NCBI GenBank assembly: GCA_035326425.1
Contig: DAOLFG010000009.1
Coordinates: 48,195-112,194, forward strand
DNA length: 64,000 nucleotides
Direction of reading: 5' to 3'
Origin: CALKJU01 sp035326425
Lineage (GTDB): Bacteria; Pseudomonadota; Alphaproteobacteria; Geminicoccales; Geminicoccaceae
Part shown: positions 55,911 through 64,000 of the stretch, piece after piece
Numbering within the stretch: the first letter of the stretch is position 1
Layout of the letters: every line of letters begins with the position of its first letter
The notes under the pieces: generated by a model
Seen by the model: the letters and a program-made list of their open reading frames with translations, nothing else
Told to the model about the DNA's origin: nothing
Database searches by the model: none
Position numbers and translations under genes: made by a program

Positions 55911-56642
55911 TTGCTCACGCAACGCCAGAGGCAGCTGCTGCAGTTCATCGAGCAGTTCACCGACGCCCATGGCGTGTCGCCTTCGTTCGAGGAAATGCGC
56001 TCGGCGCTGAACCTGCGCTCCAAGTCCGGCATCCACCGCCTGATCTCCGGGCTGGAGGAGCGCGGCTATCTGCGCCGCCTCGCCTACCGCGCCCGCGCGC
56101 TCGAGGTGGTCCGTCACACCCAGGAGACAGCGGGCGAGGCCAGGCGGCCGGTCGCGGCCGTCGTCGCCGAGGGTGGCGACGCGCCGGCCTCCAACATCGT
56201 CCACGGCCAGTTCCGCCGGCGTGCCACACCGCCGCCCGACATGGCGCGCGGCTCGCGGGGCGTCGTCGACCTGCCCATCCTGGGCCGCATCGCCGCCGGC
56301 ACGCCGATCGAGAGCCTGGCCGAGACCGGTCCCACCATGGACGTGCCCAGCGCCATGCTGGGCGCGGGCGAGCACTATGTGCTGCAGGTGGTCGGCGATT
56401 CGATGATCGAGGCCGGCATCTTCGACGGCGACATGGTGGTCATCCAGCGCGGCGACACCGCCGAGAACGGCCAGATCGTCGTGGCGCTGATCGAGGACCG
56501 CGAGGTGACGCTGAAGCGGCTGCGCCGCCGCGGCGCCTCGATCGCGCTGGAAGCCGCCAACCAGGCCTACGAGACCCGCATCTACGGTCCGCAGCAGGTC
56601 AAGGTGCAGGGCCGGCTGGTCGGCCTGCTGCGGCGCTACTGA
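55911..56642 (+). CDS. lexA: SOS repressor LexA
   Basis: A 243-residue SOS regulator and autoprotease. The N-terminal winged helix is LTQRQRQLLQFIEQF with GVSPSFEEMRSALNLRSKSG. After a linker of some 50 residues, longer than in E. coli, comes the cleavage site Ala-Gly in GRIAAGTPIE. The S24 peptidase domain has the catalytic Ser in VVGDSMIEAGI and Lys in EVTLKRLRR. The start is TTG at 55911, five bases after AAGGGAGG, which gives the standard MLTQRQRQLL opening. An in-frame ATG upstream (55815) would lie before the promoter. Its 3' end overlaps the convergent phosphodiesterase gene by seven bases. Confidence 0.96.
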   Translation: MLTQRQRQLLQFIEQFTDAHGVSPSFEEMRSALNLRSKSGIHRLISGLEERGYLRRLAYRARALEVVRHTQETAGEARRPVAAVVAEGGDAPASNIVHGQFRRRATPPPDMARGSRGVVDLPILGRIAAGTPIESLAETGPTMDVPSAMLGAGEHYVLQVVGDSMIEAGIFDGDMVVIQRGDTAENGQIVVALIEDREVTLKRLRRRGASIALEAANQAYETRIYGPQQVKVQGRLVGLLRRY

Positions 56643-57418
56643 GCCACCGGCCAGATCCGGTCGGGCGCGTCGCTGAACAGCGCGGCTGCGCCGAGGTCGA
56701 AAAGCGTTCGCGCCCGCTCGGCATCGTTGACCGTGTAGCACAGCAGCGGCACGCCCTCGGCGGCCACCGCCCGGATCGTCCAGTCGGCGTTGTGGCGATG
56801 GCCGATGTGCAGTGCCGCGCATTCCAGCCGCTGCATGGTCTGGCGCCAGTCCGGCGGAATGCGCTCGACGAGATAGCCGCGCGGCAGCTCGGGTGCCGCG
56901 GCCCGGGCCGCCTCGAGCGACGGGATCTCGAAGCTGGAGAGCAGCGGCGGCCGCCGGCCGGCCGGCCACAGCCGGCGGATCTCGTCGCAGGCCACCCGCG
57001 CCGTCTCGGCCTCGCGGCCCGGGCAGGGCTTGATCTCGAGGTTGAGGTCCATGTCCAGCTCGGCCAGCAGCGCCAGGGCCTCGGCCAGCGTCGGGATGGG
57101 CGTGCCGGCGAAGGCCTCGCCCTTCCAGCGGCCGGCGTCCAGCCGCCGCAGCTCGTCGAGGCCGAGATCCCGCACCAGCCCGCTGCCGCCCGTGGTCCGC
57201 CGCACCTCCTCGTCGTGCATCAGGATCGGCACGCCGTCGCGGCTGAGCTTGACGTCGAGCTCGACCCAGCGGCAGCCGAGTTCGCGCGCCCGGCGGATCG
57301 AGACCAGCGTGTTCTCCGGCGCGTGCATGGCGGCACCGCGATGGCCGACGACGGCATCGAGCCCCTCGAGGCGAGCCTTCCCGCCCGGCCGCCACGGCCG
57401 CCAGCCTTGTTGCGCCAT
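56636..57418 (-). CDS. glycerophosphodiester phosphodiesterase
   Basis: A 260-residue GDPD-family enzyme, probably cytosolic (UgpQ-like) as no signal peptide is seen, that releases glycerol-3-phosphate from glycerophosphodiesters. The catalytic start is VVGHRGAAMHAPENT, followed by ELDVKLSRDGVPILMHDE with the metal acidic residues and second His. The later blocks are LNLEIKP, SSFEIPSL and LLCYTVNDAERA. The ATG at 57418 was preferred to an upstream GTG. It is convergent with lexA and divergent from the helicase gene. Confidence 0.91.
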   Translation of the reverse strand: MAQQGWRPWRPGGKARLEGLDAVVGHRGAAMHAPENTLVSIRRARELGCRWVELDVKLSRDGVPILMHDEEVRRTTGGSGLVRDLGLDELRRLDAGRWKGEAFAGTPIPTLAEALALLAELDMDLNLEIKPCPGREAETARVACDEIRRLWPAGRRPPLLSSFEIPSLEAARAAAPELPRGYLVERIPPDWRQTMQRLECAALHIGHRHNADWTIRAVAAEGVPLLCYTVNDAERARTLFDLGAAALFSDAPDRIWPVAQ

Positions 57419-57523
57419 GCCGTCACCCAGCCTCCCTCGCCGGTCGGCCTCGCCAGCCGGCCCGTCGCGAGGCACGATAGCGGCGCTGCCGTCGCATCAC
57501 CAAGCCTCCAGGCAGCGGAGACC

Positions 57524-59713
57524 ATGGCAAGCTCGCAGGACGGCCAGGCGCTCGTCACCGGCACGGTCGAGCGGATCGTGTTCCAGAACCCGGCCAATGG
57601 CTGGTCGGTGCTGCGCGTGCGTCCGTCCGACGGCCCGGCCGCCGACCCGCTCACCGTGGTGGGCACGGCGCCGGCCGCCCACGAGGGTGCCGCCCTGCGC
57701 GCCACCGGCGGCTGGCGCGACGATCCGAGCTGGGGCCGGCAGTTCGTCGCCACCGCCATCGACCTCGTGGCCCCGACCGACCTCGCCTCGATCGAGGCCT
57801 TCCTGGCCTCCGGCGTCGTCAAGGGCCTGGGCAAGCGCTTGGCGCGGCGGATGCTCCACAGGTTCGGCACCGGCGTGCTCGACGTCATCGACAACCAGCC
57901 GGACCGGCTGCTCGAGGTCAAGGGCGTCACCCGCGAGCTGCTGGCGCTGATCGTCGACACCATTGCCCGCCGCCGCCACCTGCGCGAGCTGATCCTGTTC
58001 CTCGACGCCAACGGCATCGGTGCCGGCCGCGCCACCCGCATCCTCGACGCCTATGGCGCCGGCGCCATGGAGCGGGTGATGCACGATCCCTGGGCCCTGG
58101 CCCGCGACGTCAAGGGCATCGGCTTCCGCAGCGCCGACGAGCTGGCCCGCCGCATCGGCGTGGATCCCGCCTCGCCCCGGCGCATCGAGGCCGGCCTGCT
58201 GCACGTGCTGGCCGAGGCGACGACCGAAGGCGATGCCGGCCTGCCCGAGGCCGAGCTGCTGGCCCGGGTGGCGGCGCTCACCGCCTGCGCCGCCGACGCC
58301 GCCGGCGATGCCCTCGCCGCCGAGGCCGCCGCCGGACGGGTCGTCGTCGAGCAGGGCATCGTCATGCCGGCGGAGCTCGCGCGCGCCGAGGCGCTGATCG
58401 CCGAGCGCCTGCCCGTCCTCGCCGATGCCGCCCTGCCCTGGGCCGTGCCCGATGCCGCGGCGGCGGCGTCGCGCGCCGAGCGCGAGCTCGGCCACGATCT
58501 CGCCCCCAGCCAGCGCCAGGCGCTGGCCGCCATGCTGGCGACGAAGGTGCTGATCGTCACCGGCGGCCCCGGCACCGGCAAGACCACGCTGATGCGCGGC
58601 CTGCTGGCGGCCCTGCCCGCAGACGTGCTGCGCATCCATCTCGCCGCCCCGACCGGCCGCGCCGCCAAGCGGCTGTCCGAGAGCACCGGCCGCGAGGCCC
58701 GCACCCTGCACCGCCTGCTGGAGGCCGAGGCCGGCCGCGGCTTCCGCCGCAACGCCCAGCGCCCGCTCGAATGCGACCTGCTGGTGGTCGACGAGATGTC
58801 GATGGTCGACCTGCCGCTGATGGCGGCGCTGGTCGAGGCCGTGCCTGACGAATCCGCCCTGCTGCTGGTGGGCGACGCCGACCAGCTGCCCTCGGTCGGC
58901 CCCGGCCAGGTCCTGGGCGACCTGATCGACTCCGGCCGCTTCCCGGTCATCCGCCTGACCGAGATCTTCCGCCAGGCCAGAGACAGCGGCATCGTCGCCA
59001 ATGCCCACCGCATCGACCGCGGCGAGGCCCCGGTGTTCGCCCATGGCGACGAGGCCGGCGACTTCTACGGCATGCGCATCGACGATCCCGAGCAGGCGCA
59101 GATGCGGCTGGTCGAGCTGGTGGCCAGGCGCATCCCCGAGCGGTTCGGCCTCGATCCCGCCCGCGACGTCCAGGTGCTGTGCCCGGTCAATCGCGGGCCG
59201 CTCGGCACCCGCGAGCTCAACCGCCTGCTGCAGGCCCGGCTCAACCCCGACCCGCCGGCCCGCCACCAGCGCGGCGACACCCGCTACGCCGTCGGCGACA
59301 AGGTGATGCAGGTCGAGAACGACTATGGCCGCGAGGTCTGGAACGGCGACATCGGCCGCATCACCGCCATCCGCGACGAGGCGGTCGAGGTCGAGATCGA
59401 CGGCCGCACCCTGGCCTACGGCTTCGACGAGCTGCAACAGCTCGTGCCGGCCTTCGCCATCACCGTCCACAAGGCGCAGGGCTCGGAATATCCGGCCGTG
59501 GTGATGCCGCTGGCCCGGCTGCATGGCCGCATGCTGCAGCGCCGCCTCTTGTACACCGCCGTCAGCCGCGCCAAACAGCTGGTCGTCCTCCTGGCCGAGC
59601 CGCGCGCCCTCGAGCGCGCCGTGCAGGGCGGCGGCGACCGGCGGCGGGTCTCGCTGCTGGCCCGGCGCCTCGGCCGATCATCCATCGAACCGCTAAAGGA
59701 ATCGTCGCCATGA
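57524..59713 (+). CDS. recD2: RecD2-like ATP-dependent DNA helicase
   Basis: A 729-residue superfamily 1B helicase of the RecD2 type, acting 5' to 3' on DNA without RecBC. It has an N-terminal domain (TGTVERIVFQNPANGWSVLRV), helix-hairpin-helix repeats (FLASGVVKGLGKRLARRML; DNQPDRLLEVKGV; VKGIGFRSADELARRIGV), and Walker A GGPGTGKTTLM. The later motifs are LAAPTGRAAKRL, Walker B LLVVDEMSMVDL, LVGDADQLPSVGPGQVL, LTEIFRQA, and a C-terminal UvrD-like part with FAITVHKAQGSEYPAVV and LLYTAVSRAKQLV. All motifs look intact. It overlaps the next gene by ATGA. Confidence 0.93.
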   Translation: MASSQDGQALVTGTVERIVFQNPANGWSVLRVRPSDGPAADPLTVVGTAPAAHEGAALRATGGWRDDPSWGRQFVATAIDLVAPTDLASIEAFLASGVVKGLGKRLARRMLHRFGTGVLDVIDNQPDRLLEVKGVTRELLALIVDTIARRRHLRELILFLDANGIGAGRATRILDAYGAGAMERVMHDPWALARDVKGIGFRSADELARRIGVDPASPRRIEAGLLHVLAEATTEGDAGLPEAELLARVAALTACAADAAGDALAAEAAAGRVVVEQGIVMPAELARAEALIAERLPVLADAALPWAVPDAAAAASRAERELGHDLAPSQRQALAAMLATKVLIVTGGPGTGKTTLMRGLLAALPADVLRIHLAAPTGRAAKRLSESTGREARTLHRLLEAEAGRGFRRNAQRPLECDLLVVDEMSMVDLPLMAALVEAVPDESALLLVGDADQLPSVGPGQVLGDLIDSGRFPVIRLTEIFRQARDSGIVANAHRIDRGEAPVFAHGDEAGDFYGMRIDDPEQAQMRLVELVARRIPERFGLDPARDVQVLCPVNRGPLGTRELNRLLQARLNPDPPARHQRGDTRYAVGDKVMQVENDYGREVWNGDIGRITAIRDEAVEVEIDGRTLAYGFDELQQLVPAFAITVHKAQGSEYPAVVMPLARLHGRMLQRRLLYTAVSRAKQLVVLLAEPRALERAVQGGGDRRRVSLLARRLGRSSIEPLKESSP

Positions 59714-60498
59714 GCGATCTCGACCACCGCCTCGCGGTCGCGACCGAGGTCGTGCGCAAGGCCGGCCGGCTGGCCCGCGACTATTTCGACCGCCGCCACG
59801 AGCTGACCATCGAGCTCAAGGGCAAGCAGGATCTCGTCAGCGTCGCCGACAAGTCGGTGGAGGCGCTGATCCGCCGCGAGCTCGGGGCCGCCTTCCCCGG
59901 CGACGTCTTCCTCGGCGAGGAGGGCGGCGGCACCGAGGCGCCGCGCTCGTGGGTCATCGACCCGATCGACGGCACCTCCAACTTCCTGCGCGGCATGCCC
60001 TACTGGAGCTGCGTGCTGGCCTATGTCGTCGACGGGATCACCGAGCTCGGCCTCACCATCGACCCGATCCACGACGAGCTGTTCGTCGCTCGCCGCGGCC
60101 ACGGCGCCACCCGCAACGGCGAGACGATCCGGGTCTCGCCCTGCGACGACCCCGGCCGCGCCTGCGTCGCCATGTCGTTCAACTTCAAGCTGCCGCCGGA
60201 AACCTATGTGAGGATTCTGGGCGGCCTCGCCGCCGAGGGCTTCGACCACCGCCGCATGGGCTCGGCGGCGCTGCAGCTCTGCCACGTCGCCGACGGCCGC
60301 GTCGAGGCCGCCATGGCGCCGCTGGCCTCGTCCTGGGACGTCATCGCCGGCCTGTGCATCGCCGAGGAGGCCGGTGCGGTCGCCACCCGCTGGACCGACG
60401 GCTGCGCGCTGACCGGCACCCGCGCCTCCGGCGCCTGCGCCCCCGGCGTCGTCGAGCCCTTCGAGCGGGCGACCGGGCTGGTCCTGCGCCGGCCCTAG
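59710..60498 (+). CDS. inositol monophosphatase family phosphatase
   Basis: A 262-residue magnesium-dependent sugar-phosphate phosphatase of the IMPase/SuhB/HisN family. Metal ligands are in FLGEEGGG, the signature VIDPIDGTSNFLRGMPYWS and SSWDVIAGLCIAEEAG. The substrate is not settled: inositol-1-phosphate, histidinol phosphate and similar phosphates are all known for the family. Its start is inside the recD2 stop (ATGA), so the two are coupled. It ends 13 bases before the convergent sufE stop. Confidence 0.9.
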   Translation: MSDLDHRLAVATEVVRKAGRLARDYFDRRHELTIELKGKQDLVSVADKSVEALIRRELGAAFPGDVFLGEEGGGTEAPRSWVIDPIDGTSNFLRGMPYWSCVLAYVVDGITELGLTIDPIHDELFVARRGHGATRNGETIRVSPCDDPGRACVAMSFNFKLPPETYVRILGGLAAEGFDHRRMGSAALQLCHVADGRVEAAMAPLASSWDVIAGLCIAEEAGAVATRWTDGCALTGTRASGACAPGVVEPFERATGLVLRRP

Positions 60499-60511
60499 CG
60501 GCTTCTGTCCG

Positions 60512-60961
60512 TCAGGCGCCCGCCATGCGGGCGGCCTCGGCCTTGGCCGCGAGCTCCTGGATGCGCTTGTTCATCGCCCACAGGCCGTTCGACCGCCCGG
60601 GCGTCAGCTGCTTGGCCAGCCCGATCTCCTCCAGCACCGTCGGCGGGCTGGCCAGGATCTCGGCCGGCGGCCGGTCGGCGTAGAGCCGCATGAGCAGGGC
60701 TATCAGCCCCTTGACGATGTAGGCGTCGCTGTCGGCCCGCAGCCGCAGCCGGCCGGTCGCCGGATCGACCGGTCCCACCATCCACACCTGGCTCTGGCAG
60801 CCATGCACCTTGTTCTCGGCCGTCTTGAGCCCGGCCTCCAGCGGCGGCAGCTCCTTGCCCAATTCCAGGATGTGCTCGATACGCTCGCGCCAGTCGTCGA
60901 ACAGCGCGAACTCCTGGCGCAGCTCGTCCTGCGCCTCGGCAATGGTGTCGGTACGTTGCAT
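60512..60961 (-). CDS. sufE: cysteine desulfuration protein SufE
   Basis: A 149-residue sulfur-transfer protein that takes persulfide from SufS for iron-sulfur cluster assembly. The family pattern is visible in DDWRERIEHILELGKELPPL, then AENKVHGCQSQVWMVG with the acceptor cysteine (about residue 54), and a C-terminal RSNGLWAMNKRIQELA. The start MQRTDTIAEAQ was chosen because the upstream open frame has no SufE homology. No suf operon is near, which is frequent for sufE in alphaproteobacteria. Confidence 0.94.
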   Translation of the reverse strand: MQRTDTIAEAQDELRQEFALFDDWRERIEHILELGKELPPLEAGLKTAENKVHGCQSQVWMVGPVDPATGRLRLRADSDAYIVKGLIALLMRLYADRPPAEILASPPTVLEEIGLAKQLTPGRSNGLWAMNKRIQELAAKAEAARMAGA

Positions 60962-61015
60962 GAGCCTCGATATCGCGATGCGGCAGAGCGTGGTCAACCG
61001 ATGAGGAGGACGAGC

Positions 61016-61729
61016 GTGCTGGTCTTCCAGCACTATGCCGACTCCCCGCCCGGCCTGATCGCCGAGGAGGCCGAGAAGCGCGGCATCGACCTCGAGATCC
61101 TGGACGCCTCGCAAGGCTGCGAAATCCCCGCCGACGCGGAATCCCACCACGGCCTGCTCATCCTGGGCGGTGTCTTCGGCGCCTGCGACGACCATCTGGC
61201 TCCCCACTTCCCCGCCCTTCTCGGCCTCGCCCGCACCTATGCCGCCGCCGAGAAGCCGGTGCTGGGCATCTGCCTCGGCGGCCAGCTCCTCGCCCGCGCC
61301 TTCGGCGGCAAGGTCTTTTCGGGCCGCGACGGCGAGTTCGGTTTCCGCTCCCTCCGCCCCACCCCGGCCGCCACCACCGACCCCCTCCTCGCCGGCACCC
61401 GCCCCGGCACCACTGTCATGCAATGGCACGACGACAGTTTCGAGCCGCCACCCGACGCCGTGCCCCTGCTCGAAGGTTCTCCCTGCCGCTGGCAGGCCTT
61501 TCGCGTCGGCCGCAGCGTGTGGGGCTTTCAGGGGCATCTGGAGGTGACGCGGGACAACGCCATCGCCTGGGCCGAGCTGCGTGCCGCCTGGCGCGACGAG
61601 CCGACGGCGCCGTCGATCGTGGCGCGGCAGATCGCCGAGGGCTGGGCGGCGGCCGAGACGTTCGGCCGGGAGGTGGCGAGGCGATGGCTCGATCTGTGCG
61701 ACGGAGCCGGTAGCCAACGGCTCGCGTGA
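61016..61729 (+). CDS. class I glutamine amidotransferase-like protein
   Basis: A 237-residue stand-alone class I glutaminase-type protein, similar to the GMP-synthase-like amidotransferase group. The nucleophile is in VLGICLGGQLLARAFGG, and the His-Glu pair in WGFQGHLEVT. The function is unknown; such proteins may hydrolyse gamma-glutamyl compounds. The best start is GTG at 61016, five bases after AGGAGGA (61004-61010); an ATG at 61001 overlaps that ribosome site and would add five residues. A decayed second copy lies at 63505-63776. Confidence 0.85.
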   Translation: MLVFQHYADSPPGLIAEEAEKRGIDLEILDASQGCEIPADAESHHGLLILGGVFGACDDHLAPHFPALLGLARTYAAAEKPVLGICLGGQLLARAFGGKVFSGRDGEFGFRSLRPTPAATTDPLLAGTRPGTTVMQWHDDSFEPPPDAVPLLEGSPCRWQAFRVGRSVWGFQGHLEVTRDNAIAWAELRAAWRDEPTAPSIVARQIAEGWAAAETFGREVARRWLDLCDGAGSQRLA

Positions 61730-61752
61730 CACGGGTCACCCGGCAGCGACAC

Positions 61753-63315
61753 TCATTCGCAGAAGATCGGGCTCGCCCAGCTCCATTGCCCGTTCGACTG
61801 CCGCATGCGGACATACAGCCAGTCGCCGCGCACCAGAGGTTCCAGCGGGATCGCCCCGCGCCACTGCCACTGATGCGGCCTGGGCAGCGGATGCAGACGG
61901 AACGCCGGGCTGTCGATCGGGCCGAGATTGCCCGAAAGGGCGCCATCGAGGAGGCGGGAAGCGCCGACCTCGAAGCTCTGCCCATCCAGGATCATGGTGA
62001 ATCGCGCGTCCGTGCCGATGCGGATGCGCGCGGCGATCGCCTGGGTGGCGATGGTCGCGTTGTTGGGATTGGCGGCGGATCGGATGGCGAAGGATATGCG
62101 GTTGCCGTCGCGATCGATGCGGTCGTCGTCCAGGCCGTCGGCGTCACCCTCGAGCGGCGAGACCACCTCGGAGCCGCGCAGCCGCGGCTCGACCGAGAGG
62201 ATCTCGCCGCCGTCGAGCTCGATCGAGCCCGTCCAGTCGTGGACTTTTCCGCGCGCACCCCAGCCGAGCTCGAGCACGAGGATCGTCTCCAGCCCGGCCG
62301 ACCCGCCGTCGATCGGGCTGCGCTCGACCTCCGGCGTGATGCGCGAGATCAGATCCCCGTTCCGGATCACGTCGATGTAGTCGATGAAGCTGCCGGCGAC
62401 GGCCTCGAGGTCGAGCACCGGGCGGCTCCGCGGTGCCACGGAGCCGCCTTGCGGTGTATCGCCGATCGACGAGAACAGGTGGCTGTTGTCGCCGGTCAGG
62501 GCGTTGGTGCGCCGCTGCCGGATCGCGTCCCACAAGGCCTGGCGGGTGTTCTCGGCCGCATAGACCGCCGAGCGGCCGTGCCCGTACGAGCCGGGATAGC
62601 CGCTGTGATGATCGGTGTTGCCGAGGAACCCGAACTTCAGGCCGAGACCGAGGCCGTGGCGGACCGTGCCATGGCCGTCGCTGGGCCCCATGGAATGCAG
62701 GAAGGGCCTGTCCATCACCGACGTCTCGGAGCAGCCGTGCATCGAGACCAGCTCGAGGACCGGCGACAGGTCCGGGTCGAATGAGCTCCAGTTGATGCCA
62801 CGCGCACCCTGCCGGTAGCCGATGTGGTGCGGGAAGGCGAAGGCGGCATCGCCGGCATCGCTGCGCAGCCTGCGATGCAGCTCGGCCGGCGAATCGGCCT
62901 TGATCAGCGGCCGCCGCTCGAGATCGCGATAGACGATCGTGTAGTCGCCATGCGCGCAGGAGTGGATCTCGTACCCCGGGAACACGGTGAGCACGCCCGG
63001 CTCGTCGGCGGCCGCCAGGAGATCGAAATGGCCCGGCCAGCATCTGTCGAGCCTGGCGAAGCCCTCGACGTGGAAAGCGACGATGTGGGCGACACGGGGA
63101 TCGTCGACCGGCATGTCCGGCCAGTAGGCATGGCCGGTCACCGACACGAAGTCGAGCTGCCGCCTGGCCCTGGCCAGCGCCTGCCCGAGGCTGCCATGCC
63201 CGTAGGATATGTCGCAGTGATTGTGGATGTCGCCGTAGAACGGCCGCAGCCCGAGCCCGGAGGCGAGCGGTGAGAGCCGCGGCGGCAGGCGATCGACGGG
63301 CATGGGCTTTGCCAT
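61753..63315 (-). CDS. DUF3604-like, PHP-type metal-dependent protein
   Basis: A 520-residue protein resembling the DUF3604 group, which looks like an extended PHP-type metal-dependent hydrolase. Histidine-rich motifs are YGDIHNHCDISYGHG, DFVSVTGHAYWPDMP, FPGYEIHSCAHGDY, FAFPHHIGY, LELVSMHGCSE and FLGNTDHHSGYPGSYG, giving enough ligands for two or three metals. The C-terminal part is a beta-rich region with DLDDD-type acidic repeats around 380-400. The substrate is unknown. ATG at 63315 was chosen; MPVDRL four codons later is an alternative. It is convergent with the amidotransferase gene and separates it from a pseudogene copy. Confidence 0.75.
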   Translation of the reverse strand: MAKPMPVDRLPPRLSPLASGLGLRPFYGDIHNHCDISYGHGSLGQALARARRQLDFVSVTGHAYWPDMPVDDPRVAHIVAFHVEGFARLDRCWPGHFDLLAAADEPGVLTVFPGYEIHSCAHGDYTIVYRDLERRPLIKADSPAELHRRLRSDAGDAAFAFPHHIGYRQGARGINWSSFDPDLSPVLELVSMHGCSETSVMDRPFLHSMGPSDGHGTVRHGLGLGLKFGFLGNTDHHSGYPGSYGHGRSAVYAAENTRQALWDAIRQRRTNALTGDNSHLFSSIGDTPQGGSVAPRSRPVLDLEAVAGSFIDYIDVIRNGDLISRITPEVERSPIDGGSAGLETILVLELGWGARGKVHDWTGSIELDGGEILSVEPRLRGSEVVSPLEGDADGLDDDRIDRDGNRISFAIRSAANPNNATIATQAIAARIRIGTDARFTMILDGQSFEVGASRLLDGALSGNLGPIDSPAFRLHPLPRPHQWQWRGAIPLEPLVRGDWLYVRMRQSNGQWSWASPIFCE

Positions 63316-63504
63316 CTCGAAGGGTGTTCGGGGGCTGGCCGCGACAGGCCGTGCCCTGTCCAGCCTGACGAGACGGATTCCACGCCTTGGCACGGAAGGG
63401 CCTCGGCACGGAAGGAGAGATCGCACGACACGCGATGGCCTGACAAACAATCCGGTCTAAGATGATTTCCTTAGATATATAAGCCATCCCGCCCCGTCGA
63501 CATC

Positions 63505-63776
63505 GGTACCCACCACGGCCTGCTCATCCTCGGCGGCAGGGTCTTCTCCGGCCGCGACGGTGAGTTCGGCTTCCTGCCCATCCGTCCCACGCCGGCCCCC
63601 TGCTGGTCGGCACGCCGCCCGGCGTCGCGGTGATCCAATGGTACGACGACAGCTTCGACCCGCCGCCGGACGCAGCGAAGCTGCTCGAAGGCTCGCCGTG
63701 CCGGTGGATCGCGACGGGATGGCCCGCGACCGAGGGCTTCGGCCGCCGCGCCGCGCGCCGATGGCTGGACCGATGC
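63505..63776 (+). pseudogene. decayed copy of the class I glutamine amidotransferase gene
   Basis: This stretch matches parts of the intact gene at 61016-61729 in order. THHGLLILGG joins directly to VFSGRDGEFGF, skipping the catalytic Cys region; RPTPA follows, then a shift of frame, then VIQWYDDSFDPPPDA and LLEGSPCRW. It then joins straight to a match of IAEGWAAAETFG..RRWLDLC, missing the His-Glu region. By hand alignment two deletions of about 138 bases each and one of about 13 bases separate it from the intact copy. It has no intact start and lacks every catalytic residue, so it cannot encode an active enzyme. Confidence 0.85.
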
Positions 63777-63836
63777 CGTCGAAGCGAGCTTTTCCCAGGG
63801 GCGAGGCGGCCTGCACGGCATCACAACAGATCTAGG

Positions 63837-63866
63837 TTGATATTCCCCTGACTTTCAGCCTATAGT
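63837..63866 (+). promoter_or_regulatory. predicted promoter, possibly leaderless
   Basis: TTGATA (63837-63842), 18 bases, then TATAGT (63861-63866), close to the sigma-70 consensus in an AT-rich gap. The ATG of the next gene begins 7 bases after the -10 hexamer, so transcription would start at or next to the start codon. No ribosome site is visible between them. Confidence 0.55.
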
Positions 63867-63872
63867 CTTCCC

Positions 63873-64000
63873 ATGCGCTCGCTCGCCGACACCCGCCGCC
63901 TCACGCTCGCCCGCCGCCTCGCAGCCGGCATGCCGGCCTGGGCGGTGGCGCGCGCCAGCGACATGCCGCTGGAGGAGCTGGAGAGCCTCGTCGTCGAGCA
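63873..64000 (+). CDS. hypothetical protein, N-terminal fragment
   Basis: The first 42 codons of a gene that runs off the window. The translation starts MRSLADTRRLTLARRLAAG and continues MPAWAVARASDMPLEELESL. The alternating Arg/Leu and Ala pattern suggests two helices, possibly the start of a helix-turn-helix protein, but the piece is too short to assign. It follows a good promoter without a ribosome-binding site. Confidence 0.55.
   Translation, partial: MRSLADTRRLTLARRLAAGMPAWAVARASDMPLEELESLVVE

Noticed and set aside
63316..63487. A minus-strand coding start in the AT-rich gap (63487)
   Set aside because: It runs out of frame with the DUF3604-like gene and has no recognisable content; the AT-rich tract is more likely upstream regulatory DNA.

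Overview
The window reads as one continuous stretch of a high-GC alphaproteobacterial chromosome, most like Rhodospirillales-type bacteria. The evidence is gene order and gene type: ntrB-ntrC-ntrY-ntrX-trkA-dat-hfq-hflX on one strand, a fused ispDF, a pyruvate dehydrogenase E1-beta subunit that carries its own lipoyl domain, an alphaproteobacterial SOS box (GAAC-N7-GAAC) before lexA, and a trp/moa/lexA block. No rRNA, tRNA, CRISPR array or insertion sequence was seen. There is no gene-free stretch longer than about 200 bases.

Layout. Bases 1-1690 hold the 3' end of upp and a PleD-like protein whose GGDEF site is degenerate. Bases 1725-4924 (minus) are a polyhydroxyalkanoate cluster: a short PhaC-like synthase/hydrolase, phaA and phaB. 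Bases 5067-13530 (plus) are a Flp/Tad pilus locus (flp, cpaA-F, tadB, tadC), mostly joined by ATGA stop/start overlaps. Bases 13537-23942 (minus) are the nitrogen-regulation and RNA-chaperone block. IspDF and a CinA-type amidase run on plus to 25756. Bases 25690-33896 (minus) hold coq10/ratA, lipA, a TAXI-type TRAP transporter, a CPA1 antiporter and lpd.

Bases 33930-37347 form a small accessory islet between lpd and pdhC. It holds a Phd/PIN toxin-antitoxin pair (minus), then on plus a CesT-like type III secretion chaperone, a putative R-S-E mono-ADP-ribosyltransferase effector and a 67-residue unknown, then a methyltransferase (minus). This chaperone-toxin cassette is the most unusual part of the window. 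Pyruvate dehydrogenase (pdhA-B-C), ftsB, eno, kdsA, pyrG, secG and tpiA follow on minus to 46560.

Bases 46712-56642 (plus) are ppiD-trpE, a minus-strand polysaccharide deacetylase gene, trpG-trpD-trpC-moaC-moeA, and SOS-controlled lexA. The rest is a glycerophosphodiesterase, a RecD2-like helicase, an inositol-monophosphatase-type enzyme, SufE, a class I glutamine amidotransferase, a DUF3604-like protein, a decayed second copy of the amidotransferase, and the start of an unknown gene that may be transcribed leaderless.

How the genes fit together. The pdhABC, lpd and lipA products make and run the pyruvate dehydrogenase complex, whose acetyl-CoA can feed PhaA/PhaB into polyester storage. NtrBC/NtrYX and Hfq tie nitrogen status to gene expression. 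The Tad genes build an adhesive pilus. An unusual trait of the window is the number of apparent TTG starts (dat, trkA, ntrY, lpd, pyrG, trpE, lexA), several behind strong Shine-Dalgarno sequences. All functions were assigned by reading protein motifs without database searches.
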